Below, one piece after another: positions 44,617 through 57,269 of a stretch of 64,000 nt of DNA. Source of the stretch: Xenoacremonium recifei. Its lineage: Eukaryota > Ascomycota > Sordariomycetes > Hypocreales > Nectriaceae. How positions within the stretch are numbered: position 1 is the stretch's first letter; the number at the start of each line of letters is the position of its first letter. Location of the stretch: NCBI GenBank assembly GCA_012184525.1, contig WOFQ01000062.1, positions 142,711 through 206,710 of the forward strand, read 5' to 3'. A model generated the notes under the pieces. The model worked only from the letters and a program-made list of their open reading frames with translations, ran no database searches and was not told where the DNA came from. Made by a program: the position numbers and the translations under genes.

Positions 44617-47002
44617 ATGGCGACGAACTCGCTTTCTGTCTCAGAGCAAGTTCGCCAGCTCGACGATGCCCGCAAGCTGGTCCTCGGCGACGTTAAGTAC
44701 TACCCAAGCGTGGTCAAGGGCATCCTTCCAATCATTGGGCCGACTGCGACACTCGAGCTGCGAAGATGGGGCGCCGATTTCCTGGCCGAGGCCTTTGCGA
44801 CGCCGGCGCTGCCCAACAGCGAGAAGGAGACGATGCAGCCGTACGTGCTGACGACGCTGGAGTCCATGGTCGAGAACGAGCGCGAAGACCCGCAGGTGCT
44901 GAAGAGCGTGATCCAGACAGCTGCCAGCATTTATCCCCTGGGCATGAGATGGATGTAAGTGGTTTTTGCTGGGTGCGATTGGAGACAGAAGGGGAACTAA
45001 CGATCCTTTCAAGCATTAACAACGGTTACGATACGATTACATGGGAACGGATGGTAGCGATAAAACAGAAGATTCTACGGATATGGGACAGCGCTGTGCC
45101 GTCTGTCAAGATTTGCTGCATCAAGTTTGCGCAGCGGGTTGTGTTGGCGCAGAGCGTTGGCACAGGCGTAGAGTCAAGGGTATGAGATCTCGATGATAAC
45201 ACCGTGGATAGAGATTGCTGACCATGGAGCAGTATGGTGGCACTCTTGATGTGTCCCTGGACAAGGTTCCGCCCAACCACCAGTCCCTCGACCCTAGGAA
45301 TCTCGAGGCAGAAGCCATGGGCTTGTTGGACCGCATGTTGAGCACTCTCCATGAGAGCAGGTAAGGCGTCTTCTAACTCGGTGCGACTGTCGACCCTTCA
45401 TCGCTGACCCTTGATGCGATGTAGCGATGCTTTGATCGTAGATGCTGTCCTGAACTGTCTCTCCATCTTGGTCAGGACACGGCCTGGCACCTCAAACCGC
45501 ATCCTGAATGCCCTACTCAACTTTAACCCCCTGAAGCTTGCAAACTCTCCCATGACTCCAAGGACGCGAGTGATGATCAAGTCCATGGAGAAGACGACCA
45601 GAATTCTCCTGATCCACCTTACCAAACGAGATCCTCATAACCCCTTAGTGCCGAGGATACAACAACACGTCGAGCGTATGATGCGGACCATGGCCGATAT
45701 ATTCGATGATTCTGGGAGGAAACGGGCGCTCGACGCTCAACAGCACGATGGCTACGATGCTAAGCGACAGAGACTCACGCCGTCCCAGGTCCAGATTCCG
45801 CCTTTAGGGCCCGGTCCACACAGCCTTGCCGATATCTTCAGTCTGATTGGGAATGATGCACTGAAAGCTTTCGATATTTCACAAGTCTCGGCTCCCTTGG
45901 TCGCCAAAATCGCTGTCACCACGCTTCAAAGGATAGATCCACAGGTGCTTGCCAAGGCCGTGGATGGTGTTCGAAGTCGTTTAGATACTCTAGCCAACGC
46001 TCCTCCCCCTGAGTTGAACCCCAATACTGCTCCTCTGGGAGTTGAAGAAGACGATGACGACTACGAGCCCGACTTCTACCAGGCAGAGGATACCGAGCAG
46101 ATTCTCAACAAGCTTGACAGCTCTGCGGTGGTTGGTTCGAACTTGGACGATAGCTTGGGATTGAAATCCTTCCATCTTCCACAACCCCAGACGCTGCGGC
46201 CAGAACTGGCGCTCAGTGCAGGTAGCGGAACGGTTGCGAGGGTTGTGGAGATGATGAAGTCGCTGGATGATCCAGCATCGAAGAAGAACAAGGCCGGTTT
46301 CAGCAGATTGGCTGCCAGCTCAGGGAATCGTGACTCGTGGATGACCATTTTGACCCGACTCGCAACTCGCTCCTCGGTTGGGTTGGAAGGCTCACAAGTC
46401 AAAGACGAGGACGGACCAGCAAAGTCTCCGTCTCTCAGCGACACCATCCGGGACGTGTTGTATAACTACGTGATGGAAGATTTCCGGCGGCATCTTGACG
46501 TGGCAGTGTCATGGCTCTGTGAAGAATGGTTCAACGACAGGCTTCAACGGAAAGCTGGCATTGACGCGCCGTTGCATTATGAAAAGTGCGCGTTGCGACT
46601 CATTGACGGATTTCTGCCGTACCTCACTCCACAAGATAAGATTTTGACGCGGTTCTTGAGCGAGATTCCAGAGCTCAACTCGGCAATCCTGTCGCGCGTG
46701 AGGCATATGTGCCGTGATCCCAGCGTGGTACAGCTAGCATTGACAAGTCTGCTGTACCTAGCGATGATGCGGCCGCCCGTCAAGGAACTTGCACTTGATA
46801 CGGTGCAAGATATCTGGACAGAGTGTAAGTGGTGTCCAGTTCTCAAAGCGTACTCTGCTAATATTTGTTCGCAGTCGAGGATGCACGACCGATGGCTGGA
46901 AAGTACCTCTCCAAGTATCGGCCAGCATTTATGGAGTCGGCCACACGAGAAACCAAAGCCGATGGATCTGCACCTACGGCAGCACCTGCAATCGCGACAT
47001 AG
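44617..47002 (+). CDS. pta1: Pta1/symplekin-like mRNA 3'-end processing scaffold
   Basis: Scaffold of the cleavage and polyadenylation factor complex. Exons 44617-44954, 45014-45179, 45233-45360, 45425-46824 and 46875-47002 give 719 residues. The N-terminal 400 residues look like a HEAT-type helical domain, as in symplekin/Pta1 N-terminal domains (LPIIGPTATLELRRWGADFL, ITWERMVAIKQKILRIWDSA, TPRTRVMIKSMEKTTRILLI). An acidic linker (EEDDDDYEPDFYQAEDTE) precedes a second helical region. The chain ends AAPAIAT. Symplekin proper is longer in animals; this length suits fungi. Confidence 0.9.
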
Positions 47003-48437
47003 AGCTTCTTGGTGGTGGGCAAGCCGACTCTACATGAAACAAGACACGACGTGGCATCCCTGGGTTCTTAGCTGGCGACTCCAGGGAGGGGGGGCTGACA
47101 CTAGATGACGGGACTGTACTAAAATGATACCTGCAGATGGCATGAGGGAGGGGTTTGGCTGTTTCGCTCTATCATGCAGCTTTTCTAAGCTGTCAAAGGA
47201 CGAAGATGCGGAGGGACAGGTGGTCAGACGGGCACAGACGGGCATGGGCAGGCGTTTCGGCGGTTTGAGGGAGGGTACTTCTGTACTATGTATATCAAGC
47301 ATATATCTGGGAGGTCACGGAGCATTAAAGAGGTACGCCTCATGAGTATCGAGGAACAGCTGGGGATGAGCTGTAGCAACCTTTCGACCACGTATTAGAG
47401 GCACGTTTCAAGACGGAGTCTTGGAACGCGTGCTTAAACAGCTATTACAGGCACGAAGATATTTTGGGTGTCACAGCTGCAGCAGAGCTTAGTAGAATCA
47501 AGCCATGGCGTTAAGTTGCTGCATAAATACGAAGATTATTAGTGAGCATTGATGAGGAGCCGGATCTGTAATTGTGATGGTCCCTGTAAGATACCGAGAT
47601 AATGCATGTGGCTGAAGCGTGGCGTGTAGCGGAGATGAGGCTCTATTGGAGAGAGGCAATTCCTTCCTTCCTTCTTCCTGACAAAGCAAACTGCGCCTCT
47701 CATGTTCTCCTTGTTGATGCATCCATCTCAGCCATCAGAGTCTCGTCATCGATGAACAACTCAGAGACCCCCAGATCCGCGTTGCCTCTCTCCCGCCGGG
47801 TCGGATTAGCGGTCACGGCCATCTAGCGGTCGTTTTAGTGGACGGCGGCAGCGGCCCAGGCCATCCGTCGCGACCCCCGAAAGACGTTCCCGGGCCAGGT
47901 TCCATCCCTCCCGTGCCGCCAACAAATGGAAGCGACCCAGGCCGGCCCAGAAGAAACATTGATTGATGGGCAGGCAGCCAGGCAGGGCAGGGCATTCATT
48001 GCAGGTCCCAGCGCCTTTTCCCTCCCGCGTCATCACCAGAGTCGTTTCTGTTTTTCTTTCTTTCTGCATGCTCTCTTTCCCTTCGTTGCCTGATATGACC
48101 ATCTAGCGATTGCTTTTCGCCGAATACGCATTGCAAAGACCCGCTGGGAGACGTCACTTCCATTTCACGACAGGCGCTACGACTTGTGATCGAATCCACT
48201 GCAAAAACGCCCATAGTCACTCTCTCCCCAGGCTTTCGGGACTCCCTATCCGCGACAGTTGGCGGTGACGCTGGTGTTTGTTTACCCCAGAGCTCCCGTC
48301 TTCTCGTGCTTCCCGTCCGTCGTCCAACCTGAGGCGACGGCAACAGCAACGCCAGCGGCAACGGCCTCCAGCTGCCCGCCCCTTTACCCGTTCCGCCTGG
48401 CCAACCCAGGATCCTCCAAAACAAGGCTCCAGCTGCC
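47003..48437. other. Non-coding stretch
   Basis: Pta1 3' flank and the presumed promoter/leader of the coiled-coil gene. Open frames are short and overlap. No gene is seen. Confidence 0.5.
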
Positions 48438-49968
48438 ATGATGGCCCGGTACCGCCTCCACAAGAAGTCCTTTTCCATACACCGGGACAAGGAGGCCAAA
48501 GAACCCGTCAATACCAGTGAGTTCTGCCTGTTTCCCGTACCACAGGGCCTGTCTTCGTCCATGTGCGAGCGAGCGAGGGGATGCAGCGCAGGGAGCATGA
48601 GGCTTTGTTTACCTACAACTAGCACTCCCCCACATTGAATGTCGGTGGATCGCCAAACAAGCCCAGCGCATTTCCCCTGCCCGCAAGCTCCTCACGTCAG
48701 CCTTGCTTAACTCCATCCATTTCTTTGTTCTTTGGTCTCATTAACCTAGACGCCCAATTGCTGATGACGAGACTCCTGAAGCAGCAATCCCAGCCTCCAC
48801 GTCACAGCCCGCCGCCTTCAAGACCGAGCTCCATGCTTCCTCGGAGAAAACGTTGACGCCCGTCTCCGTCGGCACTGCGAATAGTATGAAGGCTCGCCCT
48901 GCCCAGGTCAAGCAAGCCATGGCAAGATCCAGCACTATCCGCAGCGTCCCGAGCTTTGACGGCTCCGAGTCGAGCCCCGGCAGTAAAAACAGCAACTTTT
49001 CCAGCAGCGTTAACAGCAACACGAGCACCACATCCACCATGGCCGGCAGCCAGCACGATAAGACACAGCCAAGCGTCCGGCTAAAAAGCGAGTCACAAAC
49101 TGAGACTCCTTCGAGATGGAGCACCGGCGCAGCCAGAGTTGTAGAACCGACTCCCGACCCCGACACATCCATCGTATCAGACAGTGCAGAGCCTCCGGAA
49201 GGGCAATGGGACTCGACAATTGGCAAGGCCGGGTTAGGAAAGACCGGCAGAGTTATCAACAAGCTGGTCAGCGATAACGAGGCCCTGAAGCGCGACATCA
49301 AGATCGAACGACTACGCTCCGACGAGGCGAAGCAAGCAGCCAAGCTGGTCGAGGACAAGATGGAACGTATGATGAGCGACTATGAGAGTCGACTCCTAGA
49401 GGCCAACGTCACCAAGACGCTGTTGGCCAGGAAAGAGCGTCAAGTCGAGACACTCACCGGCACTGTTGAGGCGGAAAAGCAAAAGGCCAAAGATGCTCTG
49501 GACCGGGAGAAGATGTGGAAAGGTGAGATGGACAAGATGAGACAAGATACGACGATTCGTGTGGAAGAGGCAACGAGTTATGCGCAGTTGATGGAGGGTC
49601 GATACAACTCCATCTCTTCACACTGGCGTGACCAGGGCAACGAGGTCAAGAGTGCACTATCTCAAATGAAGTCTGAAATTGAAATACTGGTCGAAGAGAG
49701 GCGGAAGGACGATGAGAAGATCCAGACACTACGAGACCTATGCGATCAGCAGGACGGGAACATCAAGCAGCTGAGACAAGAGAAGGAGGATATTGCTAAA
49801 ATGTTCGAGGAGTACAAGCGAGCACAAGAGGAGGATCTAAAAGACATCAAGACCAACGCCAAGCGGAGAGAAGACGAGCAGGAACGCCTGCTCAGCGAGT
49901 CGAGGGATGCATTGCATAAGCTTCGGTGGGCTTTGAATGTCAAGAAGAACGTCAAAGGCGCTCAATAA
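48438..49968 (+). CDS. she3: SWI5-dependent HO expression protein 3-like coiled coil
   Basis: In yeast She3 links myosin Myo4 to the RNA-binding She2 in ASH1 mRNA transport; the role in filamentous fungi is less clear. The model has exons 48438-48516, a 34-nt micro-exon 48662-48695, and 48750-49968, giving about 443 residues. The micro-exon is inferred because exons 1 and 3 are not in the same phase; it yields TQRISPARKLLT. The rest is well supported: MKARPAQVKQAMARSSTIRS, then SAEPPEGQWDSTIGKAGLGK, then a long coiled coil from about residue 190 to the end (LVEDKMERMMSDYESRLLEA). Coiled coils make length and identity less specific, but the short N-terminal motifs fit the fungal family. Confidence 0.8.
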
Positions 49969-51226
49969 GCGCTGATGAATTTCCTTTCTGTACTACGAGG
50001 CTCACCAACCATTTGCTCTCGCTTGCACACTACAAATCGATCTATTGGGGCTCGCTACTGGCTGTAGCGTTCCAATACTGCAAACACTCGACACACTGTC
50101 ATTTACGACCAACAACAACTCAGAGGACACACGCCCCTCTTGTTGACATCTGATTCGTTCTTTTGTTTTCTTTACTGGGTAGACGGGTCAAAAATTCTTG
50201 CTTGGACTGGATACGTCCGATTGCTGTCCTTTACCTCCGCCCACCCATACACGACGGTCGGCGGAGCGCACGAGAGGGGAAATGGGCATTTGGGAGGCGC
50301 TCTGGCGTTGGATGCTTTGGCATTGAGACCTTTTTTTGATACCATGTCCCAGAGGAGTGTTGCTCTTAATTATTGGCTGGGCAGCGCAAAAGGGACAGGC
50401 GACAAAAGAAAGCAATTTGTATCAAAGAGTGCCGGGATGACTACTGTATTTACTTTTACTGTTCTTCACGATCCTTGGGAAAGATGATATACCCCTGCTG
50501 TTCATGAATATAGCATGTATCGGATCTGGTCCTTGTTTATCTTCCTTATGAACCTATCGCAAATACGTCCAGGGACATTTATGAGCATTTGAAGGGGCGT
50601 ATCGCTTGACTACCTATTAGATTTGCTCTAAATGTTGGCAGCCTACTTCTCTCAGCTATCACTGGTAGAAAGATTTAGAGCTAGATCTTGGGGATGGCTT
50701 CTTGGCTCGCTGGTAGGGGACGCCTCGTTCGTTATACTGATTCACTAGCAGCATTTTATTCTTACTTAACTCGTCTGTGAATGAGGTAGGGCCTCGCCTA
50801 TATGCAGCTACCCGGCCAATACAAACAAAGCCATTTGGTGCTGGACACGTGCCTTCCGTTCAAAATTATACCGGCCTGAGGAAGTCGCGCTCCTTCCCTC
50901 CTTCCCGTTGCCAACACTCACGAGACCACGTAGCCACCCGCGCTTCCCGTGTTTTCCTCCTTCTTCTTCTCCCAAACAAACTCGTCTTCCTGGGCCTTAC
51001 CAAGCTCTTCACCCTCTCTCTCCATTCAAAAGACGGGTTTCTGTTCTAATACTGTATTTCTTTGTATTGATCGTTGGTGTCGTCTTCCTCAATCTCCTCA
51101 ACTTCGTCGGCGCCTCAGCCGGGTGTTCTTCCTCCGGTTCACCAGGCCTTGCCTTGCCTGTACGGCCATCTGTTGAGAACATACTCCTCTGCTAGTCTCG
51201 GCCACATAGGCACTCGCTCCTATGCC
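49969..51226. other. Non-coding stretch
   Basis: Between the She3-like gene and the next plus-strand gene; 3' flank of one and presumed promoter of the other. Pyrimidine-rich near 50940-51030. No gene is seen. Confidence 0.5.
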
Positions 51227-54200
51227 ATGGCTAATTCTCAGGAACCTGTCGAGTACTATGTCGCCTGCAACCCCCCTCTCCTCCCTAAAGGCGTTGCATC
51301 AATGATTGCATACGCACAAGAGGAATTCCAGGTATTTCTCTTTGCTTTGACTTTGTTCATTACTGTGCTAATACTATGTCTATCTAGGGAAAAATCTTCG
51401 AAATCCTCTACGAGCCAGAGATCCCATGGTTCAAAATTATCGCCCGCACAGAATATCAGACCGAAGTCACTGCTTGGTTTGGGGAACGCCTAGAGTGCAT
51501 CTTCGAGCTAGAGACTTGCTTGATTGATGATTCAGATGCCGAATTTGACTACTCCGATGATGATGCCGATACCCAGGTGGACCTCGTGGTCGGCGTCGAA
51601 GAACCCCAGGTTATACCATGGGCTCTCTATGGCAAAGACAGCGCTACTCATCCGAACCAATACGATGCCAATCGCTATCCGGCCTATATCAGCGATCTCC
51701 CTTACAAATGCATCTGGAGAGGTGTAGAGACGATTCAAGGGTTGACGATTTCCACGCTATTGGAAAAGTTTACCTTCTTCTGGCCGACCCAAGGGGAACA
51801 ACAGATAGACGCTCTGGGGGAGTACACCAAGTGCTTGATCGCAAACAATATGGCCAGCAATATGGTCTACCTCGCAAGCAACAACAGCCCTGAATGTCTC
51901 CAACTCACTGTCAGGCGACTAGAGAATCTACTCGAGTTTTACGTAAGTTTTATCTTTCTGAATATCTTCTAGTCTTATTTTCTGATTCACCTGATAGAAC
52001 GCTCCGAGCTCTGGAATTTCGCACCTGATTTTCGCCGAAGGGGCCAGGGCCTTCCAATTCTCCTACCGCTATCTATCCCACATCGGGCTGTTCAATCAGA
52101 CCTATGTCCCCATGCACATCGAAGATCAATCTCAGGAATACCAACGACTTCTCCATGCGGCAACAATTCGGGTTAACATTCAAGATTCCCGTGGCCGCTG
52201 GCATGAGGACTTGAAGACCTACCCTCCGGAGGTAGCTCCTAATGAGAAGGCTTGGAAACCCTTCAGCGGGCTTGCTAGTTGTCGTTATTCCAAGAAAGAG
52301 CCCAATGCTATTCCCCCAGCGAAGCTCCAAGATCTCACCACAAACCCGAAGAAGATTATATCGACACTCCCCGACAACGATATGGGAGCGAAGCCTACTG
52401 CATCGCCAATTGTGGACTTAGAAGGTGGACTACAGATTCAACTCGTTGGGTCCCATCTAGCCGACCCGTCCAGCCCCCTGAAAGCTACCACTCATGTAAC
52501 CGAGGAAGCAACTGGCGTCGAACAGACTCTCGTGGAAGGAGATGGCAGTCCTCGGTTGTACATGCATTGCCCCAAAATTGAGTTGCGTGGCTCGCCCGCT
52601 TCTCGACGAAGGGTTGCTGATGTAGTTAACTCATGGATGGCTGCCATTCAAGAACCCCTTGCTGAACAGCCAGAAACCAAAACGGAATCCCCTGACCTCT
52701 TAAAGGACTTCGGTTTTGACCCTCTACCCTCTGGAACTCCGAAACTTCGTGCCAGCGGCGCTCTCATCGACTTCAGTGACGATAGCCCGACAAAAACAAT
52801 GATTGGATCACCAATTCTCTCTGCTTCTGGTAAAATGCCTGGCAATGCCCTCCCTGATGACTTGATGGATGTGCCACAACCGCATCTGAATATGCCAGCA
52901 TTGATGGATACCCTGAATCCAGAACAGAATCCAGAACAGAACCCCCAGCCCACCCAGAAACCGAGTGATGATCTCGCCATCTTCGGTAAACGAGATGACC
53001 CTGAAGCGCAAAATTTTTCAACAATGAAGCAGCGAGCCGGCAAGAAAAATCGGCCTAAACAGGTACGACCCAAGGATCAACCGCCGTCTCCAAAGAGGGT
53101 CAACTTTTCAACACGAGATAGTTGGGCTACGGTGGCTTCTACCTCTAAGTCAACGAGCCAACTGACGAAAGAGGATCTCTCATTTGGGCCGAATGTGAAA
53201 GTTACCTCTAAGCTCGAAGGCGAAGGTCAGGCTCAGAAGAAGGGAGGGAGCCGGAGCCAGGATTTCTCAGCCACGCAGCTACAGAGCAGCCTCAAGATGA
53301 ATGAGACTGAAGGACAAGTAAGTATATCAAATTGAAGAGTATTGATCTTTGTCTTAGATGGTATCATATACCAACATGTAACTAACATTTTAAAGGATTT
53401 GTTCATGGAACCTGCTCACGGTGCAGGAGAACCGTCCATGGTCATACGAAACCATACACCAATTTCATCATCAACCCCGACATATCAGGTAGTCCCCGGA
53501 TTAGAGAGGCCCATAACCCCAAGCCCGGGACCAGGAAAAGTGCCCGGAATGTCGGCTGTATTACAAGAAGCTGTGGGCAAAACCAAGGATCTCCTACAAA
53601 TTGCACAAATTGTTCCAGGCGAAATCCAACTCGAGACAAAGTTCGGCCGAGCCGCCATCAAGGGGTGTCAAGAATCAACTATAAGTACTGGGACTGGACC
53701 GAGTTGGCCTGTGGATCTAGTCTTGAGCACTCTGAACGAGGAAGTCGTCGATGCGCAGTGGCTAGGATTCCATACTATCTTGACGACAAATGGAGAAGAG
53801 CTAGAGTTGCTCCCTCGCGCAACCGGTCTTCGGGGAGGAAGTTGGAAGCACCGTGAGGCACTGGTGTACTACGATGTCTTCTGCAAGGGCCAGGGCCAGC
53901 AAGGGCAGAATTATAACATCGAAGTGGACGCCAAGACGTTCAGTTACCGCTGTCTAAACCCACAGCAGCAGCTCTCAAGCCTAGTGGTGCACTGTGCGCA
54001 CCGCGCGTGGGACATTCAAGTCTGTCTAGGCCACAGGATACTTGGTAATATTCCTGATGCTTTTGTCAGGTTTGCGCAGGGATTGATGGTCTCTCTTGGA
54101 GTATCGTAAGTCACAGTATTGTGAAGATGGCATAAAACATGGGTAGACTAACTATTTATCAGGACGACTCCGGATGGTCACGTTGATATCAGAACACCTC

Positions 54201-54673
54201 TTCCCGCTAACTCGGCTTTCAGGATCAGGGGGGTTGAAATTCGGCATGTAGTGACGTATGTCAATGAGTTGAACGGGAGCTGTCTCAAAATCACTATGAC
54301 ACGATCCGTCAAGAGACACCCTGACTCTTACAACAATCCTACATTCTACCGTGGCTCGACCTGTGCAACGACGAAGCCGGGGACGAGTGATCCAACCCAG
54401 TGGTATGAAGCCTCAATCACTTCAACTCGGGCAAACACATTGTTCGAACAGAACGAGAATCTAGAGTTGGGAGAAATCGCATCGTGGACTGCCGATGAAT
54501 TCCGCAGCAGAGGCATCATATCCGAGATGATCGACCCAGCGCTGCGCATGGTACAACAGATGGACAGTATTGGCCGAACCAATCTGAATGGCAAAGGACC
54601 ACGAGCAGGTCAAAAGCGGTTTGATCCAGTTGCAGCGGAGGAGGAGCGTAACAAAGATTACTTCTACTGGTAA
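51227..54673 (+). CDS. Large unrecognised fungal protein
   Basis: I do not recognise this protein. Exons 51227-51331, 51388-51942, 51998-53317, 53396-54105 and 54163-54673 join in frame to about 1066 residues. The first 300 residues look folded (SMIAYAQEEFQGKIFEILYE, LLEKFTFFWP, RYLSHIGLFNQTYV). Residues 300-640 are mostly disordered, with Lys/Pro/Ser patches and an (EQNP)-type short repeat. The C-terminal 400 residues look folded again, with LVYYDVFCKGQGQQGQ and RAWDIQVCLGH, and end KDYFYW. There is no signal peptide or membrane span. The length and two conserved-looking ends suggest a real fungal-specific protein. Confidence 0.75.
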
Positions 54674-55227
54674 TGGAGAAGGAGCTTAATATTGGGGGTT
54701 TGAGACCATTCGGAAATTTTCTTGCTGGCACGACGGGGGGAGATCTGGCATGGCTTGGTTTAACGGAGTGGCGTTCCGATGCACGAATAGAGAGACGGAG
54801 ATGGTATTGATAGGGCAGGTCTTTGCGAATGGTCAGTTCTCTTTGGCTTACACAGTGGCTCATGCAAGAGGTAGCGTCGGACGTCGGACGACTCACTAAG
54901 AGACGTCGAGTCAATGATATCAAAGCGAAGGATTGTCATAGACTTCCCGCTCACCATGCTGCCGCATCTCTTATCTTTGGTCGCTGCCAATAGAAGCGCC
55001 CGCCCGAACAAAGAATCGCCATCATTGACCATAACCGGTGTCAAGATTAATAAGTCTAGATCTAGATGGGCGTCCGCTTCCCCGCACCACCACTCACCCT
55101 GTCAGGAGGGGAGGGGGTTGCAAGCCGATTCGCTGCCGAGCCTCAATCACACCGTCTCATGAATGCTCCCCTTCGTCTCAGCAGCCGGCGAGAAACTCTC
55201 TCTCCTTTTCCCCATCTCCAAAGCAGT
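54674..55227. other. Non-coding stretch
   Basis: 3' flank and presumed promoter between two plus-strand genes. No gene is seen. Confidence 0.5.
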
Positions 55228-56763
55228 ATGCGTTCCTGGCTTGCAGCGTTGATGGCCCTCGTCGTGGGCCTTGTGCTCTACGGGTGGCAGCTGAACCGCG
55301 TGCTGAGCACGACGCCGCGCGCCGCGCGCAAGTATATCCCGAGTGATCTGACGGCCGGCAGGATCCGGGCGACGTTTGAGCGGGTGCAGCGAGATGGGAT
55401 TCCCTGGAAAGGGGGTCTGCCGCCGAGGAAGGAGAGGCGGTATATTGTGGTGGGAGGGTCGGGTGAGTTACTGTTCTTATATACATCTATCTGTCTGTCT
55501 ATCGATGGTCGGGCGCAAATCCAGCTTACACGAGATGCAGGCGCTGTGGGAGGCCAGATCGTGGTGCTGCTGCTCGCCAACGGGACACCGCCGGAGGCCA
55601 TCCGGATGATTGACGCCCGCGCCCCCGTGCGTGCTGAACTGCTTGCCGAGCCGGCCGCCTCGGTGCCCTTCATTGCTGCCGATATCTCCTCCGCAGCCTC
55701 CGTTTCCACGGCCTTTGCGGCACCCTGGCCCTCGCCGTCGGTGGCCCGTCTCCCGCTGACCGTCTTCCACACGGCGGCCATCATCCTCCCGGCCGAGCGC
55801 TCGCCGCTGGTGTACGAAAAGCTGGCGCGCGTGAACGTGGCGGGCACCGCACACGTGCTCTCTGCGACTCGCGAGGCCGGGGCTGGCGTCTTGGTTGCCA
55901 CGTCAAGTTCCATCGTCGGCCTCTCGCGCGTGGGCTGGATCTTCCCGCCGTGGCGCGCCGAGCCGCACAACTACGCGCAGTTCATCTCCGAGGCCGACTT
56001 CTTCGGGCCAGCACGGGGGCCCGCCGAGATGGCAACCAACTATGCGCGGTCGAAGTGCGAGGCCGAGCGGCTTGTTTGCGGCGCGGATGAAGGCTCCGGC
56101 GGCCGACTCCGCACGGGGACGATCCGGCCGGGCAACGGAGTATACGGCACGGCAGGGGACCACATCTTGGGCCGGATGATCTCAACGGCGCGTATGCCAA
56201 CATGGACGGCGCCGTGGGTGCAGAACTGGGTGCACGCCGGCAACGCAGCACTAGCCCATCTTCTGTATGAAGATGCGCTGTTAGGTCGCCATGCCGACGC
56301 TGTGGGCGGTCGACCGTATCTTGTAACCGACGATGGGCCGCCGCTGCGCTTCAGCGACCTATACCGTATCATACAGGGAGCCAGCGTCACCGAATTCGTC
56401 ATCGATTACCCGCCGCCACTGGTGCTGCTGCTCCTGGCATACGGCATCGAGGCCTACTGCGACCTGCTCGCGCGCTTCTCCTGGCTGAAGCGCTGGCTGC
56501 CCGAGCTGCAGGATCCCCTCAATCTCCTCCAACCAGGCTGCTTCGATTCGGCCGTGACGTGCATATTGGATGATTCGGCGGCAAGGCGTGCCCCTGAACA
56601 GGGCGGCATCGGGTATCGACCGTGCTGCACCACGCTCGAGGGCATGTGTGCGCAAATCGCCGAGTGGAATGAATCGGTTGCTGTGCTTCGCAAGCGCGAG
56701 CGGGAAGCGAGGACAGAAGCCATACTGAGCGGCCACAAGGGAAGTTCGGAGAAGACATCGTGA
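55228..56763 (+). CDS. Membrane-anchored extended short-chain dehydrogenase (3beta-HSD-like)
   Basis: Two exons, 55228-55462 and 55541-56763, give 485 residues. An N-terminal signal anchor (LAALMALVVGLVLYGW) is followed by a Rossmann fold with IVVGGSGAVGGQIVVL, which becomes continuous only after the 78-bp intron is removed. The catalytic Tyr/Lys are in NYARSKCEAE. The overall order is that of extended SDRs related to 3beta-hydroxysteroid dehydrogenases and sterol-4alpha-carboxylate 3-dehydrogenases, so it may act on sterols or other lipids in the ER. A hydrophobic segment near residue 380 (LVLLLLAYGIEAYCDLL) may be a second membrane contact. An upstream in-frame ATG at 55159 would add 23 residues. 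Confidence 0.85.
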   Translation: MRSWLAALMALVVGLVLYGWQLNRVLSTTPRAARKYIPSDLTAGRIRATFERVQRDGIPWKGGLPPRKERRYIVVGGSGELLFLYTSICLSIDGRAQIQLTRDAGAVGGQIVVLLLANGTPPEAIRMIDARAPVRAELLAEPAASVPFIAADISSAASVSTAFAAPWPSPSVARLPLTVFHTAAIILPAERSPLVYEKLARVNVAGTAHVLSATREAGAGVLVATSSSIVGLSRVGWIFPPWRAEPHNYAQFISEADFFGPARGPAEMATNYARSKCEAERLVCGADEGSGGRLRTGTIRPGNGVYGTAGDHILGRMISTARMPTWTAPWVQNWVHAGNAALAHLLYEDALLGRHADAVGGRPYLVTDDGPPLRFSDLYRIIQGASVTEFVIDYPPPLVLLLLAYGIEAYCDLLARFSWLKRWLPELQDPLNLLQPGCFDSAVTCILDDSAARRAPEQGGIGYRPCCTTLEGMCAQIAEWNESVAVLRKREREARTEAILSGHKGSSEKTS

Positions 56764-57269
56764 GAAGGAGGTAGAGAGCTAGACCAGATGACAAGCGTGT
56801 GAACAACAATGCGACAACAAGACAGGGGAGCTGGGTATCAATCCTCGATTTAGCGATAACCTGCCTCGCGGGGCCTTACCAAAATCTTCCTTGGATCTTG
56901 TGCAAAACGCCTCTATCATCTCGGAACAGCCATTGACGCGCAAAAAGGGGAAACAGTAAAAAAGTGATGCAAAATGAAGAAACGAAGTGAACAAAAAAAC
57001 CATCTCGACTTTTAGACGTCGCCTCCTGTTTTGGATGAGCCATATCCCAGACGGACAAAAACATTGCTTTTCCCCTCCCCAATGCTGAAGTCGAACAGAT
57101 TAGTGAGCCTCCCACCCCTTTTCCGTCCTCCCCTAGATCTGGTCTGGGCCTAAAATCCTCTAAAAAGGTGAAATATGGTCGCTGTCAAAAGTCAAAAGCC
57201 GCCGGCCCATCTCTGGCTCGCTCAGGCCTCCTCCTCCCTCATCATGGAAAATTTTCATCATTCCATCGT
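56764..57269. other. Convergent 3' region
   Basis: Spacer between the dehydrogenase and the minus-strand transcription factor; presumably 3' UTRs. No gene is seen. Confidence 0.55.
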
